Notes: a model not told the origin generated them from the letters alone. A stretch of 64,000 nt of DNA from Dirofilaria immitis (GCA_024305405.1 JAKNDB010000088.1:3304001-3368000), one strand, 5' to 3'; positions 23,362-36,056 are shown, numbered from the stretch's first letter. Numbers and translations: made by a program.

Positions 23362-24389
23362 ATTATCCATATATTCTGGGCCTCTAAGGTTGGCTACAAT
23401 TTACAGTTGTAAGAATTTGAATCGTTAAGAAATTAGCCTATATAAGATTTCCTTTAATGTAAAATATTTCTTGAATTTGAGAATATTTTCTATTAATTGG
23501 TGGCCAGCAATTTGTATTTCTTTTTTTTTTTTTTGTAAATACGTGTTTTTGTTCTGAATCTCTCTACTTTAATGTTGATTTTGACGTTATTTGTTTTTCA
23601 AAAATACATTCTGTAATTAAATAGACTATAAAATGATAAAGTAGTTTTCTAAAATTTTTCAAAATTTATGCAGGTTTAGGATTTTCTTGACTTCTTTGTT
23701 CTTGCTGCTAATTTCCTAATATTATGTAATTTTTTTTACCTTATGGGATTCTCGTAGTTTTAATTTTTGCTTTTGACAGAAAAAGTTATGTGGTTCGAAT
23801 TTTCCATTTTTCTCAAAATGTTCTTCGTAGAATATTTCCCTACTATCCCTTATATAAAATTTGCAAACTTTGTTTTTGATCAATTTTTGAAATTTTATTG
23901 AGTCATGTTTTTTCAATTTTTGAATTAATTCGTTATACTGTTGTCGTCACTTCAGAAAACTGCTTTGAATGTCACTTATTGGTTTTGCAATCATGTTGCT
24001 CGATGATGGACACTTAAATTTTGGTTGTAATTATTTATATATTTCATTCTTAATGTTTTTACTTACTTCTTTTTTTGAAGATCTGAAGTGCCTTTTGTTC
24101 ACTTTTTAACTCTTTCTCAGAAATAATTTTAGCGCCTTCCTTGCCTTTATGGTACTTAAAATTCTTCATTATTTCAACTTGACGAAGATGATTTAGGAAT
24201 TCTAATCTTTCTAGTTGAAATGTTTATAATTTGATAGAATATATTCAATTCCTTTTGATAAAGCAAAAGTTTTCATTCCATTTAGATTACTTTTCTCATT
24301 TCTGTCATCAAATGGTGTTCAGATTTTTACTCGAAGTATTGACTTGTAGCATTGAGGATCGGCATTACTGTAGTTCTTATGCTGTATAG
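23362..24389. other. 3' flank of the Myb/SANT-like gene, T-rich
   Basis: Very T-rich with no supported exon; includes a run of about 13 T near 23520. The minus-strand ORF at 23722-23916 is compositional. Confidence 0.5.
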
Positions 24390-26314
24390 TCTTAACGATC
24401 CGAAAACTAAATGTTAATCTTTGCCTAACTTTTTATTAGTTTTCCTCGGGAAAGACAATGACAAAACATCATGATTGCTAAAATGAGATAGATTTTTGCA
24501 ATTTCGGTAGCATGTAGGAGAAAGGGAAGATTTAATCATATATTCTAATTCAGACTTAGATATTTGTACCGATATAAATTCAAGGGTTGAATTTTGATGT
24601 CGTCTTCGTCAGGTACATTAATGTTACATTGTTGCATTTTGAAATCTGTAGTACTAATATAACTTTTCGATTTCTTGAAATACCTTTATTATCAATTCTC
24701 TTATTATGAAAATCTTGCCTTTTGCATCTCACGATGTGCTAACCCAATTATAATTATACATTTGTTACAATTTTATTACTTCCGTAAATGATAATTTCCA
24801 GAGTTATATTATTTACACTTTTTATCTTTATACATTTTCGTAATTTCGATGGTTGTGTTACGAGAAGTATGATAATAATAATATTTTCCTGAATTTCTCA
24901 ATAATTGATGTTTATGCCCGTTGTTATCATCATCTTTAAGTTTTTGCAAAGTTTCTTTATTTGCCAATTTCCAGCTCAGTATTTTCTTTTGCTATTTCAC
25001 TTGTCTTTTTTTTCTATGTAATATCTTATTTTTCGAATGACCAGTTCACACTGGTATTTTCTTTTTCTGATTATCCATTTCAGGGGTCTTTTCGGGATAT
25101 GGTGTATTCACTCATTATTCATTTTTCGTTTTGCAAATTTGAGAAAAGATATCAGTAAATTTTAAATACTTTGTAACTTGGATAATTTTATAAGAAGGAG
25201 CCACATTATGTATGTCTGTAATGATTACATATTTTTTCACTTTTCTATTGAAATCACTTCTACTTTTCTCCGGTTCTGCATATGCGAGAAGTAATTAACT
25301 TGTAGCCATGTTTAGCTTGATTCAGTTCTGTTTAAAACAGTCTATCCGGTTTTTTTTTTTAAATGGTTAAAAGATTTGCATTCGTACTGTAAGTAATGGT
25401 ATACAAATTTGTGCAGTTTTTTTTTCTCTCACATTTGTTAAATAATGTTGCTCTTTCTAATATTTCATTTTTTGTTTAACTTCTTAAAGCTTTTCTCGAA
25501 TTGGGTCACATCTCTGTTATTGTGGCAGTTGTGGGAATAGTCGTAAACCTGTTCGGTGAATTGGAGAATGGTGCTGTTATGCGTGATAAGATACTCTCCT
25601 CCCCTTTTTTGAACTTCAGGACAATTTTCTAAAAATAGTTGCCCTGAAATTCATAATCTGCGATTGTGAATGATAAAGGACTTACTATATAGACACGCGG
25701 CATTTTTTCTAGCCCACTGTTGAAGTAGCATTATTAAAATTTAAAAGTTTCTTATAAATTATAAATATATTTTTTTATATTGCAGAATCGGTGTTATAAT
25801 TTTTATTTTGTGCACATTTTTCCGTAAATGTCTTAAATCACAAATCACCATGTTCATTATCAGTATTTCAGTAATTTGTTATCAATCTTGCCAGTGCAGA
25901 AGGATTTATCTTTTGGTGACGGTTGATGCACTGTAATACTTACAATCATTCATAAAATTTGCAACAACTACATCTTCAAGAAAAACTCTTCAATGTAGTT
26001 ACTTGTATTCAATTCAAATTCTGTTATAAAAATAATAAAAACTTTTTCATTAACTTCACGAAATTTATTCTTGAAGTAATGTTTCCTTCGAATTTTTCAT
26101 TCTTACTTTTTATGCTTCTCCTGTAATATAACTCCCTTAGACTACTTTTCAGCTTCCCATTTATGATGAATCTTGTTTTTATAAAATATGAGACTCACAT
26201 TACTGATATTTTAATTAGTGAAATAATTTGAATGGTTAGTCAAAAGAGATGATTTATACACATGACCGTGATAAGATGCTCTCTTTCTATCGTGATAAGT
26301 AAAATATTGAACTT
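24390..26314 (-). repeat. Right arm of the 1.93 kb inverted repeat
   Basis: Reverse complement of 15121-17047, from TCTTAACGATCCG to the end at ATTGAACTT. It carries the mirror copy of the 79-codon ORF (25465-25703, minus strand), frame-shifted by one missing base. The + strand ORF at 24961-25158 has an antisense counterpart in the left arm and is not conserved in frame, so it is treated as noise. Confidence 0.9.
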
Positions 26315-26354
26315 ATTTTATTATTCGAGTCCTTAACTAAATCATTATATGTAG

Positions 26355-26498
26355 CAATGGAATGCTGATGTGATACGATTATTTAATCGTTTGGAAATCA
26401 TGTATCCTGAATATATGGCAGTGCTCGATGTAAAAATGATTATAGGGCAATTAGAAGTTTTATGGGGCAAATATAAGATAATGAGGGGCGAGAACTAA
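26355..26498 (+). CDS. Orphan exon immediately outside the right repeat arm
   Basis: Acceptor TATGTAG ends at 26354. The exon is open in phase 0 for 48 codons to TAA: it starts QWNADVIRLFNRLEIMYPEY and contains GQLEVLWGKYK. Amphipathic helical composition with normal codon use suggests true coding. It begins only 40 bases beyond the arm boundary (26314), so its 5' partner exons may lie in or across the repeat. No family recognised. Confidence 0.4.
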   Translation, partial: QWNADVIRLFNRLEIMYPEYMAVLDVKMIIGQLEVLWGKYKIMRGEN

Positions 26499-26671
26499 AT
26501 ACGATTTCGATGGTTATCGCTTAAATCTATATCATTTATGTTTAATATACACATTTCTTTTTACGTATGCTCGATGTTATCTGATTCTGTCGTGACATGA
26601 ATTTCTGATTTGAAATATTGAGTAGTACATTTTATGATATTCTTTTCATATACCGCTAACTAATTTATCAG

Positions 26672-26777
26672 CAAGTACTAATAAAAACATTAATGAAGCA
26701 GTAAATAAATTGAATAAAGATGTAGTTATTTAACAAAAGAGATGGTCAGCCGAAAAAGTGCAAGAATATAGTTCTTG
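26672..26777 (+). CDS. Possible exon with an internal stop
   Basis: Acceptor TTTATCAG and donor GTGAGT bracket a frame reading NEAVNKLNKDVVI, a TAA, then QKRWSAEKVQEYSSW. It looks like an exon broken by a small indel and could continue the gene at 26355. Weak. Confidence 0.25.
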
Positions 26778-26958
26778 GTGAGTAATATTATGACCGGAAT
26801 ATCTTCAGATTATCATAATGCTAAAGTTACGAATGGCAGAATTTAGTTTCAAATCGGTCAGAAGTGCCTTATTTTATATTAATTATCTCTTGATTGTAAC
26901 AAATAATTTTTCAAAATAATCATAAGCGCCGAGATATCTATTGTAATAGAAGAGAATT

Positions 26959-27050
26959 TCATTTCCAAGCATCTTTAGACTCTACGACTGACGAGAAGCA
27001 GTCCTCAGAATAACGTAAAACAGGCGATATTGCCAGCTGCATTTCTTTGA
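26959..27050 (-). CDS. Possible terminal exon, two competing frames
   Basis: One minus-strand frame ends FSSVVESKDAWK before TGA; another starts MTNQFQRNAAGNIACF. A one-base indel would join them. It could be the 3' end of the gene that includes the exon at 28417-28572. Weak. Confidence 0.25.
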
Positions 27051-27079
27051 AATTGATTCGTCATTTTCATTTCAGCAAA

Positions 27080-28046
27080 ACATAAAAACAACTCATGAAG
27101 ATGAGTAAAAAGTGGTGCTGAGTATTTACTATAACTCTAAAGATAGAGATAAATCTTATATATCAGTGTATAATAATACTTTAAAATCTGATCTGATTTT
27201 GAATCAAAATAAGTTAGTGTTTTACTAGTGAAATTGGATATCAATCATTAGTTTAATTAAACTATCAGGGATGTCATAAGTACTTTACCTCTATTAATAA
27301 TTGCATTGTACTGCTTATTCATCTCATTCATATTTTATCATCACTATAAAATCGAAGTGTCTCTAATATTATTCGCTACAAATTTTAGCATTGTGTCGAT
27401 AAATTGTTAAAGTTTATCAATTCTTCAATAATGGCAGTAACATTTTCATATGAATCAAATTACCTCACAAACAATTTCGCTAAAGGGAGCTCATTTCCGA
27501 TCTCTAGTAAGTATAACAAATTATTCTTAAATGATTTAAAAGGAAAATAAAATGACTGATTTAAAAGATAAGTTTTTGCTAATTTTGTATATAAAATTTC
27601 TGACATTACTATACTCTTTGTTAAAAATTATTATCGATGTAAAATTATGCACTTCCGCGGGTTAAACTTTTATGTAATTAAAACGGGAAGCATTCCAATG
27701 GAAATACTTTAACAATTCCTGCAACTTTTAGAAATAAACATGAAAGAAATTTCACAGGTGTACAATAACTTCAATTATTTCTTTTATTGCTACCAATAAT
27801 ATTTCTTGATTATCCATGTTTTAGGAATGATAGTAAAAGTTCAATTCCTTCATATATAAATATTCTGATAACTCAGCTAGAAATTGTTTAGAACATGTTA
27901 ATATCGCGGTTTTCTTACTTCATGTTTTAAGGATTAGAGTGAAAATTGAACAGTTCCTAACTCGAAAAACTAACATTATAATTTCCAAAAATAGAAATTA
28001 ATTGCAAATATCTTATTACGACAACGACTATTGATCTGAAATGACA
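27080..28046. other. No gene seen
   Basis: AT-rich; no exon, RNA gene or repeat recognised. Confidence 0.5.
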
Positions 28047-28080
28047 GGCATCCAGTAATTAGGCATAATTACTGGATGCC
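28047..28080. repeat. Perfect 14-bp hairpin with 6-nt loop
   Basis: GGCATCCAGTAATT pairs with AATTACTGGATGCC around the loop AGGCAT. The loop-side sequence AATTAGGCATAATT recurs about 30 bases downstream. Too short for a typical pre-miRNA; function unknown. Confidence 0.8.
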
Positions 28081-28416
28081 ATTTTTTAAGAATTAGGCAT
28101 AATTTACGAAATGTTTGTCTCGAGCTTAATTGATACTTCGACCCGACGGCCTTCTTATCGGTTAAAATCTATATATCCTACTTTTTAAGACTAGCATGAA
28201 GATAATTATAACTTTTTGCCTAAAACTTTATCATAAAAAGCGTATCAATTAAGAGTTTTGAAATTGTAGCCTTTATTGCATTTTAGAGTTAAGAAACCAG
28301 TGAACCCAAAGTAAGCCAAAAAGTACTAAATTTCAAAACTTACAATGAGATTACTGCTGAAACTTGTATGAAATATTAATAAAACATTGGTCAGAGAATA
28401 AAATAATAAAGACAAC

Positions 28417-28572
28417 CTGATTTAAACGGCCCGCAAGTTCCGCTGACTTTCTGTCCATTCCAAACAATGGATTTCTTGAATTATCGGATGAATTATTTAG
28501 TATTTCTGCGGCTATCAACTGGTACAGATTCTGTTGTCGTAGTTGATGATAAAATTGACGCAAGTCGAAAAC
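28417..28572 (-). CDS. Internal exon of an unidentified gene
   Basis: Acceptor TTACTTAG and donor GTTGTC bound exactly 52 codons, phase 0 at both ends. The frame starts VFDLRQFYHQLRQQNLYQLI and ends RKSAELAGRLNQ. The first half is an amphipathic Gln-rich helix and the second half is polar. Convincing as coding, but no partner exons could be joined securely; the weak candidate at 26959-27050 lies downstream on the same strand. The family is not recognised. Confidence 0.55.
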
Positions 28573-28573
28573 C

Positions 28574-28625
28574 TAAGTAAAAAAGCATATTGAAAAAAAG
28601 CGTAAGTAAAAAAGCATATTGAAAA
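28574..28625. repeat. 23-bp direct repeat, two copies
   Basis: TAAGTAAAAAAGCATATTGAAAA-type unit at 28574-28596 and again at 28603-28625, starting at the acceptor of the exon at 28417-28572. Confidence 0.75.
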
Positions 28626-28639
28626 CATAAAAGTTATAA

Positions 28640-29860
28640 TCGATCATGAAGCAGAATGTTTGAAGATATCGGATTCTAAACTGTCATTCTCTTTTAAAGA
28701 TAGGCTAAACCGATGTAGGAATAGCAAGAAATGTTTCTTTTATTAGTAACTTTTCAAGTATCAAATTAAAAATCTGAAATACATTCGTAATATTTTGAAG
28801 AAAAATTCGTTCTGAAAGATCGTCTTTTAATCAGTTCCTTTTAATGACATATATATATCATATTATAATGATTTATGGACGTCCATTATTATTGTCTGAT
28901 TTTTGCTCTGCAACTCTACTTTAACTTTATTTGATAAAAATTATATCAATAGTTCTTATCTGATTCTTTTGAATCTGTTCCTGAAAGACTCGTTGAAATG
29001 AAAATTAACTCAAGATTGGTACATCTCTGGAGTTGTATGAGATGAAATATTGCTCTCTTTACCGCATTTTAATTTTCATAATGCCTCATATCTTCTGAAT
29101 TATCATCGAAGGAAGATAAAACGATTTGCTCATGCTTATTATTATTTATCAATCACCACAAATCTAAGTCATTATTGTTGCACTCCGAATAGATCGGATA
29201 TGCCACGTATAATACTGATTAGGAAAGCGTCACATTATTGCTTAATAACTACATTTTGTGTTTACCTTTAACAGTTAATTTAATTTAATTTGAAATAAAA
29301 TTGGAAGAGTCTGAAATATTTCTCGACTAACTTAATTAGTGTTCTGAATAGTTTGTATCTGCTATATCAAATAATAAACATTATTTTGTTTTATTCTCAA
29401 TAATTTATAGTCCTTCGAAAAATGTTCAAAATCATACAAGATTTGTTACTTTATCTGAATAATTGAATATCTATTACATTATATTACCTTATTTATAATA
29501 GAATCTATTTCTGCAACACAATGATGAGAATAAATAGATAACTGTCTGATGCAATTGATTCTTTTAAAGTATATATTTTAATAAAATTTAAAATAATCAA
29601 AATTTCACAACTCATAAAATATATTACACATTCGATTTTATGCAAAAAAAATAAAACAAATCACTCAATCGCTTATCAAAAATTTCTTTATTCGAATGTC
29701 AAAATTTTATTGAACACAACGTGATAAATTTAATAGAAAGTGCATATTCTCCTTCGACATACTTCATTGTCATCTTTTGCAAAGTCAATTATGAAAAATT
29801 GAAATTGAAAGTAAAAATGAATAACTAAGAATACCATTCTAACAATAAGCAACAGTATAA
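28640..29860. other. No gene seen
   Basis: AT-rich spacer between two minus-strand genes. The + strand ORF at 29050-29271 has no splice context or recognisable motif. Confidence 0.45.
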
Positions 29861-29865
29861 ACAAA

Positions 29866-32800
29866 TCAAACATATGTCATCGGATGAGCATTACTGCGAT
29901 GAGCATAAACAGCTAATGGTGTCTGGCGACGAGATGCATCTTCTGATTCTCTTAGGGAGATTCTGAAATATTTTAAAGTTCAGGAATAATTATAATACAA
30001 TCTTATAAATAAAAATGAAAAAATATCAAATGTCAAAAACTGAATTATAACAAGGATCGGTATTGTTTCCTTCCGGAACGTCTCTATTGCTTTGAGATTC
30101 AACATCGAATAACAATTCAACATATCAGTACCGTTTTTGATGACGCGTCATCGGACTATTCCGTGATCTATTGGGCGCTGTACCATAACCACTTTCATGT
30201 CCATTATCACCTGAATTACCGGAATTTCGAGATTTTTCGTCATCAGTTGAACTGAAATTTGTCATTTATTCTCTTATTCCCTAATGTAACCCGTAATTCC
30301 GCTTATTTCTGAACTTTGTAATGCCATTTCTGAAGTTTAGGAGTTTATTTACAAATTGGGATTTTGAATAATTTTTCTTTTTATCTTTATCTATTTATAA
30401 AAAATTTTTAGCTGTAAATGAATTGCTGCTCATTTATTCACATATAAAAACATATCAAGAAATTTTATGAGAAATATCGATCGATTACCATTCATAATCT
30501 ACATTTTTTCTTCCTAATTACTTCAGTTTCAATTTTAAATTAAAATTTCACTTTCAGTCTATTAGAAGATAAAGCAAATAACTTCCAATAACACATCATA
30601 TAACAAAATCTCGAAAAGGTTTAGATTCATCTGTTATATTTTTTAGAAAAAGAATTTGCAAGAAATATTTACAATATTTAAAAAAAAAAACTTTTTTCAA
30701 TTTTTTCGTACACAATCATATAGCATTATTGCCTTTCAAAATTATTTATATCAACAAAAAAAAAAAGAAAATCAATGTGCAACACTTTACCGTTTTGGAG
30801 ATGAAATAATAAGCATTACATCATGCTCCTTTTCTATAGAACTTTCGCATGAATCTAAACTATGCGGAGAATCCTGAGAGAGTGGTGGTGGTGGTGGACG
30901 ACATGTTGGTGGTGGCCTACGAATTGATGATATACCATAAAGTAGCTAAAAATGGATTAAATATAGTAAAATTCATAATAGAAACAAAAACAGCCAAATT
31001 CGCAATGTTATTTAAGTTGGAATTTTTTTCTTTTTAAATCTTGTGCTTCAAGTTCTATTATATTTTCTCTATCCTTTCGAACCATTTAATAATGATCTAT
31101 CAAAATAGCAAAATTTTGTTTGAAATCATTATAACTTCAGCCTATTTGTTTATATATTTTTGCACGTTTAAAAGTTCATACTTCTCGTCGTGATGAGTGT
31201 TTTGTGGAATTCTCGGGATTTACGATGCTGAAAACTTTATTTCCCGGAATTTCTTCATATAATTTTCCAATAGTGCAATAACCATTTGATGAATCACGAA
31301 GTCGAAATATTGTTGTAGATTGCAGTGGCGAATTTCTTGTTGAATTTGTTGATAATTTATTAGGACGATATGAATAACCTCTGTAAAAATTCGTGATTAT
31401 GAAAGAAATTAATCATCTTTCAGATTTTAATTAAGTTGGAAAGATCTAATTCTTATGAACAGAATGGTTGAAATTTTTGAAAATTTGAGATTTATTGCAA
31501 ATAGTGTTACAACGTTCTAATATTTATGTTCAAGGAAAACCGTAGATTATAAAATCAATCGTTTAAAACTAACCTTAATGAATTTGGAGTGACCCGAACA
31601 GCTTTATGCCTAAAATTATTCTCACTGGACCCGCATAACAAATCATTATTTATCACTGAACTGTTGTCATATATCGCTGTGGTATACGGCCAATCCTCAC
31701 TACTCAACACAATGTCTGCTGAAAATTCCGGTTTTCGTTTTATTTTTGCTCCTCTTTTCCGGTTGAACCTGAAAATTGAAGGTCGAATAGTTCCACTTTT
31801 TTAGAAATACAAAGATATAATCTCTTTAAATTTTCCATTGTTGTTGTGTTTCATTCGCAAATTATCAGTGCAAACTATCATTACAACCTATCTCTTTTAT
31901 ATCAAATCTTAAGATTCGTTTAATTTGTATTATGGTTCACATTAATTTACTTATTACAATAATATTTTCAATTAGTAAGGTGAAGACGATTCTGGAATAT
32001 TTTTAATTTTTTAAGTAGAATTTCTGACGATAGTTTTCTTGTGACCGATTTATTAGTCGATAATGAAGCTGTCCCAATAGCAATGTTGTCTTATTTTCTA
32101 ATAAACTTTTAAGAAATGAAGAAAATCACATTATCGTATTGCCTTTGCTTCATGCTGCATAACTATTGGCCTTAATTAAATGAACATTTTATAGATTTAT
32201 CTGAATTTTTTAAATTATCATCAGCTCGGCTTCAGTATTGCAAATTGCAAGATTAAATTCATTCTCATAATGCAGCAATAAAGTTGAACAGTTTTCTTCC
32301 ATACTCTATGCTAAAATTTCTCGACAATAAATTCTGCTCATTCAGATAAGCTAATTAAGAAGTGAATGATGTGCATGCAAGTACTTAATAAATAATATTT
32401 AAATTTGATTCTCTGAATGGTCATCATTAAATGAGTTCTCATCTGAGAAAAGAGCAGAAAGATGACAGAATAGTTGAAAATTATAGCTAAACAGCTTTTA
32501 AGCTTCTGGTAAAAGTTTTGTTCAAAAATGTTTAAGTTTATTTCATCAAATTCTAATCATATTATAATGATTCATAGATTAAAGATCTCTCTATCTTATC
32601 TACTACATTCAAAGACAAATCATTTTTTAAATTTCAACACTCAATATGCAAATTTTTCTAAAATTTTATTGCTATAACATCTTTCGCAGATTTATACGAA
32701 TTGCTCTATCAATATAATTAATTGAATAGTGAAAAATAGCGTTTTCGAGACGGATACAGACAAATGCATGTAGATACTTGTGCTCCCTTCCTGTTTTTGA

Positions 32801-34550
32801 CATTTCAATTGCCTTAGACTGCTTATTGATTATTTAAATAGTTATTCATTTATTAAACGATGTAACATTTCCATGAAGTTAATAAGACTACTTTCAAAAT
32901 TACTGAGTTGATTTGAAAGTTGAAGGAATTTGAAAGATTAAAATTGCTTGAAGAATGTTCATTCCGTCGACTCTTTTTTTTAAATTATAATTTGATTAAC
33001 TTTTAATAAATAAAAAGCCAAATAACTATTTAACATTCTATTTGTCCCATTAATAAATGATATATTATATTTATAAGTGGGTACTATTTATTGTATTATG
33101 ATTTTGGGAGAATTGATGACGGTCATCAGATAATAAATGAACCCTCTGCTCGATAATATATCAACATTCTCGGGAAAGGAAATATATTAGATCATTAGTG
33201 GATAGAATATACGGATAATCCCAAACAACAAAAGGAGCAATAGTAACAATAATAACACAATAACAGTATGCAAATATGATTTATTGATACGGCAAAACAG
33301 GGATAACAAGAATTAATTAATTCCTGTTAAATAATTAAATTGAATTAATAGATGCAATTTACGACAAGTAATGATAATTTGGACAGTAATGATAATTTGG
33401 ACAGACATTAAAATAGCGTTATACTTGCGCTTCTGAATTATCACTAAGATCAATTGTCTTAATAGAAGCAAAAAATAAATTGCTAATTATTATATCATCC
33501 TTTTCGTAAATAACAAATTAAAAAAATTAATAGAATTAAGCAAACCTTCGTATTCGGATGTAAATAATGGTGAAAAATAAGGCAGCAGAAATTAGAGCAC
33601 CGGTTGCAATTAAGGTGTATAAAAAATAATCAGGTAAATTAGAAAATGCAAAGGATATTTCGCTATGAGGTATTGTTTTTGATCCGTATCGCACTGCTGA
33701 ATCTGAAAATTATCGTAGTTTCTGTATAGTATTTAAGTTAACTTCAATTCTTAACATTTTTATTTTTTCGCAGATTACTTATTCATCTGACTTTTATCAT
33801 TTATCATATAAATTCCTTTGTAATATTCATGCTTCTTATTTTCTTGTTAACATATCGTCCTGATATTGCTTAAATAGTACATTATTACAAATCAAATTTT
33901 GTTTCACACTTTCTCATCAGTTCTATTTATAATTTGCATAGAAATTAGATTAAAAATATGCAGATGTCAATTTACATATATTATTCTAATTATTTTTCGC
34001 TTCTTCGATGATATATACTTTTTCCGGTACCTGAAAATCTTTTCCAATCATTTTTGTAATTTTGGTGTAAAAAAAAAAGAAAGTATAGAATTGTTTTTTC
34101 TGGGCCAGCAAATATTAGGAAATATATAAAGGATGAAAAAGGCTGTTTCTTCATACTCTCATAACAAATATTATAGTGATTAGAATGTGGTAATGATTTA
34201 TTCATAACTATCATCAGCTTAAAATTATATTTTATAATTAATGAAATTTTATCAATTCCTTCAAACTTTTGAAATTTACTAATTTAAATGCAAAAAATTC
34301 CTTATATATTATTAATTTCCAGTATGTCTAACAATTTAAAAAAATGAAGAACCTGAATAAGTTCATTAGCAAATTCATCAGAAAGTAGATGCCAAACTAA
34401 TGAAGGATCCGGTGGTGCTGGAATATCAAATTTCGGTGGCGGTGATATGCATTCACATTCCATCATAAAATAACATCGTGCTGGAATTATTCTACTAAAG
34501 TACTTCTTTAACACCATTATCAATAAAGCGAGATATAAATACACATTCAT
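29866..34550 (-). CDS. Single-pass membrane protein with Pro-rich tail and C-terminal PDZ ligand
   Basis: Exons on the minus strand: 34356-34550, 33546-33702, 31574-31768, 31182-31380, 30791-30945, 30132-30251 and 29866-29962. The last six join in perfect phase. The first starts at an ATG with a hydrophobic leader (MNVYLYLALLIMVL) and a short ectodomain containing CEC and PPPKFDIPAPPDPS; its phase does not match the next exon, so a small exon or one base is missing. Exon 33546-33702 holds the only transmembrane helix (starts FLYTLIATGAL), followed by a stop-transfer cluster (RIRRFNRKRGAKIKRK). The cytoplasmic tail of about 240 residues is polar, with IRRPPPTCRPPPPPLS (SH3/WW/EVH1-type ligand), Tyr-containing segments (GYSYRP, NGYCTIGKLY, ESGYGT) and a final MTYV, a class I PDZ-binding motif (T at -2, V at 0). 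This suggests a scaffolded surface or junctional/synaptic protein; the partner and family are not recognised. Confidence 0.72.
33367..33402. repeat. 18-bp tandem duplication inside an intron
   Basis: AGTAATGATAATTTGGAC occurs twice back to back in the intron downstream (in transcript direction) of the membrane-helix exon. Confidence 0.8.
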
Positions 34551-36056
34551 TGTAATATTGAATATAAATTTAAATGAAATAGAAAATGCAATAAATAGAC
34601 TACAAAGAGATATAGTTATAGAGAAAATCAGTTAAAGCTTCAATTTAAAAAACATAATTACTTCATTTCAAAAATGATAATATATAAAAAATGATATGTA
34701 AACAAATAACAAATCATTAAACGAAATTTAATTTTTCTTCAATTTAATTTGAACCTAATATGATCAATTTAAACGAAATAAACTTCCCTTAAATTATGTA
34801 AAATTTTCGTCAGTTCAATTTATTCAATAGTGACTTTCTTAAGAATTATAGTGGGTGACATTAAAAGAAAAATCTTTTTTCAATCATCGAAAATGTATTC
34901 ACAGAGAACTTTTAGAAATTTAATCTAAAAAATCAAATAGTTGAATGAGTCAAATTAGCTTAGATATCTTGATAATATATGCTGTAAACACTTACTTTTT
35001 TGTTATTTTTTTCCTCATTGTTTACTTTTTTATTAAATGATTAATTCCATTGATGTATCAAAATTTTTTTCGCTTCAAAAATGAAAACGTTTTAACTCAT
35101 CAAAATAATCAAAAAGGAGCATGATAATTTGATAATGACAAAGAGACAACCAAATTTCAGGATGGATTAAAGTGAATGTGTTATGTGTATGTATGTGTGT
35201 ATGTATGTGAGTGTGTGTATGTGTGTGTATGTATGTGTGTGTGTGTATGTGTGTGTGTGTGTGTGTGTATTAGTAATTTCATGATATTAATAATAATGGT
35301 CCTAGGGCTGAGGAGTAGGCTAATAAACCATTTTGAATGAGGACAGGGTAAACTAAGATTCAGAAAAACGGTGAAATGCGAAATATGTGAAGGGAAACGG
35401 GAAATGAAATCCGATTTGTAAGACGAATGAATGAATTTAATCACTGATAGTTTTACTAGATAGTTAGACCCATTCTTAGATTAGGCTTGTTATCTCCGAT
35501 AGTTGTCTTCTTGTCCCATTTAGAATTTAATGGATAAGAACAATTTAAAAACAAAAATTCTGATGATTTTATGCTTGAAAAAGTTTTCATTGTATTTTTT
35601 CCATTTAGAAATTTGAGAATAAAACTTTTCAAAGAGAAATACGAACAATGAAAATTAAAGATTGAATGAATATAGCAAAGATTTCTTATAACTTATGTGA
35701 AATATTTTATTTACATTATTTGTCAAATGCTTACACCAATTCACATATCTTTTAATAACCAATGTTCATATAATTTTGGCTATTATTTGTGATAACTTGG
35801 CTGTTTTCATTAATTTCCTTATTTATCGCTAACAATATGCCTTGATTTTAACTTAGTTTATAGACTATCATTCTATACGGAATAATAACATAGAGAGATA
35901 AATAAATTTGCATAAAGTTAATGACGCAGGCCTTATTAGGTCGTAACGAAAGATTCATGATTTGCTAACAACCACAATTGAGTCTATTGCATTAGTAGAC
36001 GAATGCAGTCTCAGGCCATGCAACTTATTCGTTAGTTACTATTTGTGTAGCATTCC
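34551..36056. other. Intergenic, contains a microsatellite
   Basis: Upstream region of the minus-strand membrane-protein gene. Apart from the TG-rich microsatellite, no exon is supported. Confidence 0.5.
35178..35271. repeat. (TG)n/(TATG)n microsatellite
   Basis: About 90 bases of TG with interspersed TATG units. It creates a spurious His-Thr ORF on the minus strand. Confidence 0.95.

Noticed and set aside
15121..26314. Interpretation of the inverted repeat as a Maverick/Polinton or Harbinger element
   Set aside because: No polymerase, integrase, capsid or transposase is seen between the arms and no target-site duplication is evident; left as an unexplained inverted repeat.
35181..35444. 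Minus-strand ORF with His-Thr repeats
   Set aside because: Produced by the TG-rich microsatellite.
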